Assembly: GCF_036884655.1 (NCBI RefSeq)
Contig: NC_088340.1
Location: forward strand, 30,442,001-30,506,000
Length of the DNA stretch: 64,000 nucleotides
From: Musa acuminata AAA Group
Lineage: Eukaryota; Streptophyta; Magnoliopsida; Zingiberales; Musaceae
Direction of reading: 5' to 3'
Below, piece after piece: positions 34,079-44,685 of the stretch. How positions within the stretch are numbered: the first letter of the stretch is position 1; each line of letters begins with the position of its first letter. Position numbers and translations under genes: made by a program. Under the pieces are notes generated by a model, which saw nothing but the letters and a program-made list of their open reading frames with translations, was not told the DNA's origin and did not search any database.

Positions 34079-34467
34079 TGAAGAAAAAGGAATGATAATG
34101 ATCGCTTCGAGGGGATCAGCCCTCCTTAATCTCTTCGAGGGGATCGGCCCTCCTTGATCGCTTCGAGGGGATCGGCCCTCCTGGATCTCTTCGAGGGGAT
34201 CGACCCTCCTTGATCACTTTGAGGGGATCGACCTCCTAGGGTTTGTCCAAAGACAATAATAGTATTTTTCATAGATTACCGAAAAGAAGTAGTTACATCC
34301 CTATTTATAGAGTTCCACCCAGAGTCCATAGGACTTGAACTCTAATAATAAATAAATATTAAATAAACCTCTACTTGACTCTAACTGAACCAAACCGACT
34401 CAATAAACAACTGGACTAAACAAACTCAATAAACATTATTCAAAAGCTTAGAAAAAGGGTCCTAACA
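34079..34467 (-). repeat. GYN-2 5' LTR (389 bp)
   Basis: It carries five copies of the ~27 bp GATC...GAGGGGATC unit (34098-34235) but lacks the terminal GATAAGAC hairpin that its partner LTR retains. It ends GTCCTAACA and is followed by the AGTTC duplication. Confidence 0.85.
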
Positions 34468-35180
34468 AGTTCTTTCGTGGGAGCAGTTCAAAAGAGGATT
34501 TCTTATTCGCTTTGGCTCATCCGAATATGAGAATATTGATTGCCAACTCATCAAAATTGGTCAGACTTCTGTAGTGTTAGAATATCAGAGTAGGTTTGAA
34601 AGATTATCAAATCAAGCTAGAGATTAGTTGGACCGACAACTTCTGGATACATTTATTGAAGGGCTTATTTCAGAGATCCAATATAAAGTTAAGGCTTGTT
34701 AGCCCCGCACTATGATAGCTACGAAATCATTTGCACATCTACATGAGAAAAAAATTAGCAAGGAAAGATCAGCAAGAGGTTTGTACTATGATGAAAAGTG
34801 GAGTATCGAGCACCGATGTAAACAAGGGCAACTTCTGATGATTGAACCAATTAGAGAGGAACCGAAAGCTAAGAATGTGGACTCAGGTCATGAAGGTATA
34901 AATTCTAATGAAGATGTTGGACCTACCATACTTACAATGCATGCATTAGCCGACTACTCTAACCCGCAAACTATGGAAGTTGGCAAAACTTTGGAACATC
35001 AGCCTGTTATAGTTTTGATTGATACTGGTACCACTAACAATTTTATGGATAGTGAGACTGTTGATCGATTGGCCCACCACATTAAAGACTATGACAGATT
35101 CAAAGTAAAGATCGTTGATGGATGGATTTTCACTTGTGATAGCAAAGGTTCAAAGATAAAATTGATTATATAGGGCCAAA

Positions 35181-35373
35181 AGTTTCTTGCAATGATTACT
35201 ACACTGAAAGACCGACCTGTTGCTTACACTATCAAAAAGTGGAGACCATACTTACTTGATCAACGAGTTGTGATGTGTTACAGATAGTCTATGGCTAAAG
35301 TGCTGAAAGAGAGGCTCCCTGAGATTGATGCTGCTCAGCCTTGAGGACAAGGATGATTTGAAGAGGGAGGAAC
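35181..35373 (+). other. GYN-1 3' tail with RNase H remnant and polypurine tract
   Basis: A short stretch links the protease to KKWRPYLLDQRV (RNase H fragment), then to ...IDAAQP and a stop. The CAGCCTT...AAGG hairpin and the polypurine tract GAAGAGGGAGGAAC come next, before the LTR. The same organisation occurs in GYN-2. Confidence 0.8.
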
Positions 35374-35782
35374 TGTTAGGACCCTTTTTCTGAGCTTTTG
35401 AATAATGTTTATTGAGTCTGTTTAGTCCAGTTGTTTATTGAGTCTATTTAGTTTAGTTAGAGTCGGATAGAGATTTATTTAATATTTATTTATTATTAAG
35501 AGTCCAAGTCTTGGTGGACTCTAGGTGGAACTCTATAAATAGTGATGTAATCCTTTCTTTAAATCAATCAATCAATGAAATATTATTCCACTCTATGGAC
35601 AAACCCTAGGAGGCCAATCCCCTCGAAGTGATCAAGGAGGGTTGATCCCCTTGAAGTGATCAAGAAGGCCGATCACCTTAAAGCGATCATTATCATCCCT
35701 TTTCTCCCCTTCCTTCCACAATAAGTCCTTAGAGTCTTATCAATTGGTATCAAAGCGACGATAAGACTTTAGGGTCTTATCA
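35374..35782 (+). repeat. GYN-1 3' LTR (409 bp)
   Basis: It starts TGTTAGGACCC after the polypurine tract and ends GTCTTATCA at 35782, next to AGCCA. It has three copies of the ~27 bp unit, against four in the 5' LTR. It contains an internal TTGGTATCAAAGCGAC, a primer-site copy, between two terminal hairpins. Confidence 0.87.
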
Positions 35783-35812
35783 AGCCACTCGATAAGGAGG
35801 CCATTAATGAAC
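35783..35812 (+). other. Possible GYP-H remnant between GYN-1 and SIRE-b
   Basis: Thirty bases of flank separate the GYN-1 LTR from the SIRE-b LTR. They should continue GYP-H pol if both elements inserted there, but are too short to prove it. GYP-H is not seen again in the window. Confidence 0.4.
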
Positions 35813-37430
35813 TGATAGGAAAAGAGTCGACACTAAGAGTGGGGGGGGTGAATTAGTGCAGTAGTAAAAACCACGGTTTTGACAATTTCTTTCGTTTTGT
35901 ACAATAAAACTAATTTTGGAAATATGCTCGACTTGAAAGCATTTTCATAAAGATAGATTGAAAGTGTACGGAAGAGCGTAGTGGATGTAAGGCAAGTTAG
36001 AAGGTTTGTAGTAAAGTAAATTTATGAATTATAGAAAAGCAAACCAGAGAACAACACGCCGATTTTATAGTGGTTCGATCGTCGTGACCTACATCCACTC
36101 CACCAATTCCTCTTCCGTCAAGGCCACCGGCATCCACTATCGATTTTCCTTTAATAGGAAAAGATCAACCTCCTTCTTATACCCCTCTTTTCCTTTTCAT
36201 AGGTTTAGGAGACAACCTTTACACGCACTTACTCCTCTCTCAAACTATTCTAACACTTACACTAGAAGAGGAGGATTCTCACAAGAGATTGCAACAGTTT
36301 TTTCCCTTTTTTAAATTCTCTGTGCTTGTGTTAGTCAACGAAGGATGAGAGAGGTATTTATAAGCTTCAAGTTGATTCAAACTTGGAGCCTAAAAAGGTC
36401 TCATCCCAGGTTTCCTAGGTATTAACGGTACCATCGCCATTCCTGGGCGGCACTACCATCGTAGGATCTTACTCTGGGCGGTACCACCCTCGAATAGGGG
36501 TGATACCATCGCTGGCAACATTACTAGTGACAGTACCACTGCCTAGATTTCTTGGGGTGCTGTTCCCCAGGCGATGCCACCACCGGGCAGGGTTTCAGCA
36601 CCTTGGTTGGGCCTTAAATCTGGCCCAAACCACCCAAGTTCGGGCCTAGTTAGCCCCTAATAGAGTTGATGGGATTACCTCCTAATCCCAACTCTAATTA
36701 TGTACTAACTATGATTCCTAAGACATAATCTAAGCAAGATAAGTCCGGTTTCTTCAGGAGAGCTTTCGACGATCTTCCGGCAAACTTCCGACGATCTCTC
36801 GGCAATGTTCCGGCGGTCTCCCAACAAGCTCCTAGACTTCACGACGATCTTCTTGGCAAGTTCCAATGAGTTTCTTTAGCAAGCTCCTGGACTTCTCGAT
36901 TAGTTCCGGCAGAACTTACGACAAACATCTAGTCTTTCGACGAACTCTCGAACTCCCAACGAAATCGCCTTCTTGACTCCGGGACTTCATTTTGCTTTAT
37001 GTCTTGCTATAATAGTTAATCCTGCACACACAAAAACACACTTTGATTTAGACAATTATTACTAAGCATGAATCATGTTGTCCAACATGTTATTGGTCCA
37101 TCGACGCTTCATCCGATTCTTCGGTGCATCATTCGATCTTGCATCCTATTGCCCAATCGGCTAGTTGATCTCTGCAACTCCAATATCCTTGGTGCAATAT
37201 CTGCTCTTCTTAGCCCGATGCCTGAATCCATAGCCCGAAGTCTTCTATCGATATGTCGACCGAACCTCCGGCCTGACGTCCAATCTTCTGACACGTTTTC
37301 CTCAGGCCCAACTTGATTCTTCTTGCTTTAATTGTCTCTCCCTGATCGAAGCATCCTGCGTCACTCAAAATGCAGATTAAATCATAAACACTTATCAATT
37401 GGTTTCATCATCAAAATATGAGATTCAACA
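35813..37430 (-). repeat. SIRE-b 3' LTR (1618 bp)
   Basis: The plus strand starts TGATAGGAAAAGAG (LTR end TCCTATCA) and ends GAGATTCAACA. A G-run of 8 at 35841-35848 is the U5 C-tract on the minus strand. The GGTACC-type palindrome block lies at about 36425-36620. The minus-strand TATAAATA-like box lies near 36356. ORFs inside are chance frames. Confidence 0.88.
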
Positions 37431-38144
37431 ATCTCCCCCTTTTTGATGATGATAACCAATTGATGACGGATTTAACCTTAACTCCCCCTATCAATATGCC
37501 ATATTGATAGAACCTTGAATTCAAGCTGAATTCAAGTCATTACAAATTTCATCATGAATATTTATAACACATCATCATGCATAATATGATCAAACTTCTC
37601 CCCCTTTGTCATCAACAAAAAGAAGAAATTTCAACTATCAAGTGTTTGAGATATAAGTTCAAATCATTGCATGAAAAATATAATATCAAGTTTTATCATC
37701 ATGTAATTTGTAAGCTAGAAAATTTAGCAAGTGTTACATCATGCAAGCTATCAAGTTTTAGATATGTAAGGTTGTAAGATAGCAAGTTTGCAATATACAA
37801 GCTAGCAAAAATTTCGAAAGCAAATGCAAAATAGCTTTCTTGTTGAAATGTGTAAGCTAGCGATTCTTGCTTCCTATTGCAATGTGCAAGTTACAAGTTT
37901 TGCTTCTTGAGATTGGCAAGATAGTGATGTTCAAGACAGCAAGCTCTTTCTTCTCTTTTGAGAAGTGCCATTTTTGCTTCCTTTGCAAAGTGCAAGCTAG
38001 CAAAATTTTACATTATTTTACAATAATCAAGCTAGCAATTTGGCAAGTGTTACTTCTTTTGAAAGTATGAAGGCTCGAAAGTTTTTGAAAAATAATGTAA
38101 GATAACAAGCTAGCAAGATACAATGTTTTACATGAAGCAAGCTA
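37431..38144 (-). other. SIRE-b 3' non-coding region with GCTAGC-rich repeats
   Basis: On the minus strand it has the polypurine tract AAAAGGGGGAGAT (37431-37443), a second GGGGGAG site near 37483 in a hairpin, and a third near 37596. Interspersed CTAGCTTGC-type repeats fill about 37735-38144. There is no ORF with support. Confidence 0.8.
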
Positions 38145-39192
38145 ATTGGGTGAAGGAAGACCTAATGTTTTGCTTGTATGGCTAGAGTCGTAGGAAGACC
38201 CAATCTCCTACTGAAAATTCTATTTCGCCTTTGTGTTGATCATATTATTATTTCATCCTTACTTAAGCTTTTCCTTATGACGAGGGAAGCCCTTCGATGA
38301 AGTCCATTAATATATCAGTTAATATTGAGTCTAGGACGGGTAAGGGTTGTAACTTTCCGGGACTTACCATTGTCTCACCTTTATGTCGTTGACATACATC
38401 ACATTGTGCTGTAAATTTAGCAATAATATTTTTCATCCCTACCCAATAAAAATTTTGCTTAATTCTCTTATAGATTCTAAGGAACTCAGAGTGCTCGGCC
38501 GTAAGTGTAGAATGCATCTCTTGAAGGATGGTCTTTATGCAAGTAGAATTTGGCACAAACACAATGCATCCCCTATAGTGTAATTCTTTTGAGTGCCAAT
38601 TGTAATGAGCCATGGAGCTTGGTGCTTCATCCAATTTTTTTATAATCTTATTGGTCTCCAGATCTTCTTGTCATTCCCTCTTAATATCCTTAAGGAAGTC
38701 GCTGGTCGGAGGTAAAATGGCTGAAAATTTAGCTTTCTCGAGTAGTCGAAAAAGCGTATCTGCAACAACATTCTCTTTCCCTTTTTGTAAGTTATTTCAT
38801 AATAATATCCAAGAAGCTTTGTTACCCATTTTCGCTGCTCAGGGGAAGATATCTTCTGCTCCAAAAAATATTTTAGGCTTTTATGGAGAGTCTTAATTTG
38901 AAAGTGTCGCTCGATCAAGTACGGTCTCCATTTGGTCACCGCATGCACAATTATGACTATCTCCTTGTCTTAAATAGTCATCTTGAGAAGGGAAGGAGAT
39001 AATGCCTTACTAGTATAAGCAAGAGGGCAACCATCTTGCATTAGTATAGTACCAATTCTGACTCCGGAGGCATCGACTTCAATAACAAAAGTATTGTCGA
39101 AGTCAGGTAGCGCTAGTACGGGCGTTGTCATCATTGCGCCTTTAAGTTCGTCGAAGGCGATGGTGGCTTTGTCCGACCATTGGAAATCATCT

Positions 39193-39586
39193 TATTAGGA
39201 CTCTAGCTAGGAGACTCCTAATAGAGAGGGGCATTCATATAAAACCTACCTAAGCCGACCCCTATTAAAAAGGTGAAGAGGCTGGCTAGGGTTAGAAGGT
39301 TGTTCCATAGAGAAGAATTAGGAGTTGTAAAGGAATAGGAGTCTTGAGTAGGAGTCCTTTTAGGAGTTGGTTAGAAGTAGGAGTCTTGAGTATGAGTCCT
39401 ATTAGGAGTTACAGTTTAGAAGCCTTATAAATAGTCATGTATTCATCCTTTATTCTAAAGTAATAGATGAATCTTTTCTGTAGCCTTTGAGCAGCAACTT
39501 GGAGGGAGGAACCCCTATAGAGTTTCAAGGAAGCCGACCCCCTAAAGAGATCAACCCCAAGTTGAGAATCTGCAAGGGTTCTAACA
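39193..39586 (+). repeat. CRV-e 5' LTR (394 bp)
   Basis: It starts TATTAGGACTC and ends GTTCTAACA. There is a single copy of the start hairpin, the GACCCCTATTAAAAAGGTG segment is present, and TATAAATA lies at 39426-39433. The primer site TGGTATCAGAGT follows at 39589-39600. Confidence 0.9.
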
Positions 39587-39600
39587 CCTGGTATCAGAGT

Positions 39601-41051
39601 AGCATTCTTGGCATCTCGCTGCCCTTCCACAGCCATCCATCAGCCCTCCACAGCCACCTAAAGTAATTCCCACAATTGCTTAAAATATCGTCGCCAAATT
39701 CCGTCGTCATCTCCACTATCGCGGATCATCCTTTGATCTCCCCATGAATTGCAACAGGTTCTGGTTTCCTACCTTACTACTGCTGCAATTTAGTTATCCT
39801 TATTCAAAAATCTAAAAAAAATTATTCCTATATTGCTGCATAAACTTTTTGTCGTAAAGTTTTCATCTCTACGACGAAAGATACATTGTAGAATTCCAAC
39901 CGCATAGCACAGACTTTTTGATCTTGCTACTATGTTTTATCTATCCAAATCTCTACAAAATTTTTATAACAGTATTGACACTTCCTAACTGCAGATTTTC
40001 CTATGGATTTGTCAAAAAATTCTCAATATGAATCATTGATCTTTTACGTCTAAGCTGCTATACTTGAAAATCTGCACTGTAAAATTCCAACCGCATAACA
40101 TAGATTTTTTGGTCTTGCTACTATGTTTTTTCTATCCAAATCTCTACGAAATTTTTATAACAACTTTGACTCTTTCTAACAGCAGATTTTCCTTTGGTTA
40201 TATCAAAAACTTCTCAATATAAACCATTGATCGTTTACGTCTAAGCTGCTATACTTGAAAATCTGCACTGTAAAATTCCAACCGCATAGCACAGATTGTT
40301 TGATCTTGCTACTATATTTTTTCTGTCCAAATCTCTATAAAATTTTTATGATAGCTTTGACACTTTGTAACAGTAGATTTTACTTTAGTTTTGTCGAAAA
40401 ATTCTTAATATAAACCATTGATCTTTTACGTCCAATCTGCCACACTTGAAAAATCTATGCTGTAGAAAATTTCAGCCACATATTGTTGCCTTAACTCATC
40501 TATTTGCAATCTTTTTTGAATGAAATTTCTTACACACTTCATAAATCATCTTGGCTTCCATCTAAGATTAATCTATTGAGGAATTTATCCCTAAAAATGA
40601 TTTTGTGTTGCTACAAATTTTCATCGCAAACCGCCAAAATTTTTTGATGAGAATTCTGCTATCGCAACTTGCACCAATTTCCTTGCTGTTATACTGCCAA
40701 AATTGTTTTGATTAAATTGGACATCCTTGCTGTTATATAAACTGAGATTTTTCTGTCAATTCTCTCCTTAAGTTTTTCAAGTTTTTGGTGGAAATTTCAT
40801 TGAGAAACTGTTGTTTCTTTGATGATAATTCTAATCTTATAGGACAACACATACCTGCAGCAACTTCCATTGATTTCTATCAAAACTTTGCTGCCATTTT
40901 CCATAGATCTAAAACTTTCATCCATAGCCCTAAAACTCCACCAAACCACACCTTCAAACTGCACCCAAAATAACCACAAAATAAGCCTAAACCGCAGCCT
41001 ACATCCACCAATCCACCAACCCTTTCGACCATCACTTCTCTTAACCTATAC
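39601..41051 (+). other. CRV-e leader with three tandem repeats
   Basis: This AT-rich leader has three tandem copies of the ~185-190 bp unit at about 39895-40450, marked by CGCATAGCAC/CGCATAACAT at 39901, 40091 and 40282. There is no credible ORF. Confidence 0.8.
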
Positions 41052-44000
41052 ATGCCTTTAACCCAACAACAAAAGAGAGATATTAACATCACATATTTGG
41101 AGGCATATACTATGGCATCTGAGGAGGCAATCAATGCTAAATTTGAAGCTTTCAAGCTGCGAATGGAGGATAAGATTCCGACACTCTTTACCGAACTCAT
41201 ATTGCGCCGACCACTAAGCCCGAAGAAATCACATCAAGGAGAGAGCTCTGTCCAATTGCACCAAGCCCGAAGAGATGACTTCCAAGGGAGGGGAGGCTCG
41301 ATAACCAACCCCAACTATCTATGCATGAGGGTGGACTTCCCTAGATGGGAAGAAGGCGACCCGATTGGTTGGATCTCGTGCGCGGAGAGATATTTTCGAT
41401 ACCACAAAATTATGAACGCATCTATGGTACAAATTACAGTTATACATCTTGAAGGGGATGCCATACAGTGGTTTAACTAGTTTGAACATACTCATGGAGT
41501 CCTCTCATGGCAACAATTCAAAGACGGACTGCTAATCCGCTTCCGACCAACCGATTACGAGAACATTGACGGACAACTAGCAAAGATTCGACAAACCTCC
41601 ACCATTCAGGAGTACCAAACCAGGTTTGAAAGGTTATCTAATCAAACTCATGATTGGTCTTAAAAACAGCTATTGGGGACCTTCATTGAGGGCTTGAAGC
41701 TGGAGATCCGGGGAGAAGTGAAAGCACGACAATCATACACGCTTATGGCAGCCATCTCTTTCGCACGATTTCAAGAGGAGCAATTGAACCATGAAGCCTA
41801 GAGGACTAGGGTCACTTCTTGACTAGCAATACTAAAGCCCCAGCCCCCTACTATCGACCGAGTCCCTACACCAAAAAGGTTGACAAGAGAAAAGCTTCAG
41901 GAGCAATCTGCAAAGTGGTTATGTTGGCACTACGATGAGTCGTGGAGTCGTGAGCATTGTTGTAGTAAAGTGAGGCTTCTTATGATTGAACTAGGAGAAG
42001 AAGAAGTCATTGAACATCTAGAAGAGAATCTTGAACATGAAGAAGAAGATGCAGAAGAAGAGCCACAACTGACCGATGTTACGGTACACGCACTAGCTGG
42101 CTACTCAAACCCGCAAACGATGAAAGTTGGAGGCCTTCTCAAACTACAACCGATCACTATTCTCATTGACATGGGTAGCACTAATAACTTCCTAAATAGT
42201 AAGATTACAACTCAGATGGCACTCCACATCGAAGGTTGCAGCAAGTCCGATGTAAAGGTCGCTGACGGCAGAACCCTAAAGTGCGACTAAAGATGCCCGC
42301 GAGGGAAACTGTTGCTGTAGGACCAATAGATAATTGCATTTTTCTTCCTCCTCCCTCTTGATGATCATGAGGCCATGTTTAGAATTAAATGGTTGACGAT
42401 ATTAGGTGATGTTTCTTGAAATTTTATGAAACTAATTATAAAATTTTACAGTAAGGGTAAACAGGTGATACTGCACGGGAAACGTGGGGGCGATGTAACG
42501 ACGATTTGCACACAACAAATGGAGAAGGTTTTGCATAAATCATGCAGCGACTTTTTGGTAAAACTTGAGAAATAAACTAAGGAAAAGCAAGTAGAATTTG
42601 AAGATCCAAATCTACTTCCTTTGCTTGCTGAATTTTCAGATATATTTGATGAACCGCGCAACCTACCACTTACCCATCGACATGATCATTATATAATGTT
42701 TATTCCAAGAAAACCTCTAGCAAATACTCAGCCATATTAGTATCCATATCTCTAGAAGATTAAAATAGAAAGGATTGTAAAAGAGATGCTCGAAACAGGA
42801 GTTATTCGGCCAAGTTGCAGCCCCTACTCTTCACCGGTGCTCCTCGTACGAAAGAAGAATGGAACATGGCGATTGTGTGTTGATTACTGAGCTCTGAATG
42901 GCATAATCATCAAAGACAAATACCCTATTCCAATAGTAGATGAATTGCTAGATGAAAGGGAGTACAAATCTTTATAAAGCTGGACCTTTGATCCGGGTAT
43001 CATCAAATATGAGTGTGCGAAGAAGACATACCAAAAACCACCTTTTGAACATATAACAACTACTATGAATTTTTGCTTTCTTCAATAGAAGGTAGAATAT
43101 CTTGGGCATATTATATTAGAGGAAGGTGTGGCAGTGGACCCCTTCAAAATTGGAGCAATGCAGAACTGGCTAACCCCGAGGAACTTAAAATTGCTACATG
43201 GCTTTCTAGGTTTAACAGGCTATTACCGTAAGTTCATGAAAAACTATGGAAAGATCAGTGCACCACTTACTTCCTTACTAAAAAAAGATATCTTCCAATG
43301 GTCAGATAGATCCTCCACTGCCTTCGACAAACTTAAGGTAGCCATGACGACGATGCCGGTGCTAGTACTACTAGATTTTAGCCGACCCTTCATTATTGAG
43401 GCCGACGTATCTGGAGTCAGAATTGGAGTCATTCTCATGCAAGATGGTCGACCACTCGCATATACTAGTAAGGCATTGTCTTCCTCCCATCAAAATATGT
43501 CAACATATGATAAGAAGATGCTCGCCATTGTGCACGCAGCAACGAGGTGGAGACTCTACTTGATCGGTCGACGATTTCAAATTAAAACCGATCATAGAAG
43601 CCTCAAGTACTTTTTGGAGCAAAAGATATCATCCCCTGAGCAGCAAAAATGGGTAACAAAACTTCTTAGATTTGATTATGAAATAAATTATAAAAAGGGG
43701 AAAGAGAATGTTGTTGTAGATGCGCTTTCGTGGCTACCCGAGCAAGCTAAATTTTTGGTCGACCAGCGACTTCCTTGAGGATATTAAGATGGAATGGTAG
43801 GAAGATTTGGAGACCAGTAAGATCATAAAAAAATTGGAGGAAACACCAAGCCCCATGGCTCATTATAGTTAGGACTTAAAAGAATTGCACTATAAGGGAC
43901 TCATTGTGCTTATGTCAAATTCTACTTACAGCTTCACGAGCAGATTTTGGACAAAGTTATTCCAGATGCAGGACACTAAATTAAAAAGGAGTACGGCGTA

Positions 44001-44275
44001 TCACCCATAAACTGATGGCTAGACGGAAGTGGTGAACAGGTACTTGGAGATAGCCCAAAGCCATCTACCAAATATGACTACCCAAGAAGAACTCCATATC
44101 CAGCCGAGTGCCATTATTGATCGACGGATCATGACTCAATGACGATGACCCACCACTGAAGTGCTAATACAGTGGGCAAACTTATCAACAGAAGATGCCA
44201 CTTGGGAGAACTATGACGACTTGAAGATCAACTTCCTAGAATTCATAAATCGTTAGCCTCGAGGACAAGGCTGAT
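41052..44275 (+). pseudogene. CRV-e Gag-PR-deltaRT-RNase H-deltaIN-chromodomain polyprotein
   Basis: It starts MPLTQQQKRDINITYLEAYT at 41052. Gag is open to 41480 and again, after stops, at 41880-42290 (CWHYDESW...HCC cluster, LIDMGSTNNF protease site with the catalytic DTG changed to DMG). RT fingers are near 42760-42930. The palm is missing at the junction 43075/43076. RNase H is open within 43128-43778. The integrase stub and chromodomain-like end follow to about 44270 with many stops. The changed protease motif and number of stops make this the most decayed of the three full CRV copies. Confidence 0.9.
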
Positions 44276-44291
44276 TTGAAGAGGGCGGGCC

Positions 44292-44685
44292 TATTAGGAC
44301 TCTAGCTAGGAGAGTCCTAATAGAGAGGGGTATTTATGTAAAATCTACCAAAGCTGAACTCTATTAAAGAGGTGAAGAAGTTGGCTATGGTTAAGAGGTT
44401 GTTTCTTAGAGAAGAATTAGAAGTTGTAAAGGAATAGGAGTCTTGAGTCAGAGTCCTATTAGGAGTTGGTTAGAAGTAGGAATCTTGAGTAAGAGGCCAA
44501 TTAGGAGTTACAATTTAGAAGCCCTATAAATAGCCATGTATTCATCCTTTATTCTAAAGCAATAGATGAATCTTTTTTGTAGCCTTTGAGCAGCAACTTG
44601 GAGGGAGGAACCCCTATAGAGTTCCAAGGAGGCCGATCCCCTAAAGAGATCAACCCCAAGTTTAGAATCTGCAAGGGTTCTAACA
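44292..44685 (+). repeat. CRV-e 3' LTR (394 bp)
   Basis: It follows GAAGAGGGCGGGCC, starts TATTAGGACTC and ends GTTCTAACA. It has the same length and structure as the 5' LTR. Confidence 0.9.

Larger units (their letters stand above)
31322..34467 (-). mobile_element. GYN-2: second non-autonomous gypsy copy, inserted in GYN-1
   Basis: The LTRs are 31322-31717 and 34079-34467. A perfect AGTTC duplication (31317-31321, 34468-34472) joins the two halves of GYN-1 gag. The internal region is only 2.36 kb: GC-rich leader, gag-protease and the same short tail as GYN-1. A GYN therefore inserted into another GYN, in opposite orientation. Confidence 0.92.
30937..35180 (+). pseudogene. GYN-1 gag-protease, split by GYN-2
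   Basis: The frame starts at 30937 (MATDNSVKAQ). It has early stops and a readable Gag core at 31084-31266 (YPRIRVEFPRWEDENPTSWISKAK). GYN-2 plus one AGTTC copy occupy 31322-34472. Gag resumes at 34473 (SWEQFKRGFLIRFGSSEYENID) and includes an open segment at 34712-35173 with the aspartic protease site VLIDTGTTNNF near 35017. Stops are frequent. The product would be a structural protein plus protease of a virus-like particle. The Gag resembles that of CRV, so the two families are related. Confidence 0.85.
9875..35782 (+). mobile_element. GYN-1: non-autonomous gypsy element, split by COP-1 and GYN-2
   Basis: LTRs at 9875-10311 and 35374-35782 are in direct orientation. They are flanked by AGCTA (9870-9874) and AGCCA (35783-35787), a 5 bp target duplication with one change. 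Removing the nested COP-1 and GYN-2 leaves only about 2.6 kb of internal DNA: a GC-rich leader, gag, protease and a short RNase H remnant. RT and integrase are absent, so any movement needed enzymes from elsewhere. Confidence 0.85.
35813..38144 (-). mobile_element. SIRE-b: truncated Sirevirus (3' LTR and 3' non-coding region)
   Basis: The 3' LTR is at 35813-37430 and the internal 3' region at 37431-38144, both on the minus strand. The internal region stops abruptly at about 38144 against CRV-d, with no LTR or duplication at that joint. Gag, pol and the 5' LTR are not visible. Confidence 0.85.
39193..44685 (+). mobile_element. CRV-e: full-length non-autonomous chromovirus-like gypsy
   Basis: The LTRs 39193-39586 and 44292-44685 are both 394 bp. 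The target duplication is CATCT (39188-39192) and AATCT (44686-44690), one mismatch, and the flanks join two parts of CRV-d RT. Both LTRs start TATTAGG. It shares the RT-core and integrase deletions with CRV-b and c. Confidence 0.92.
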
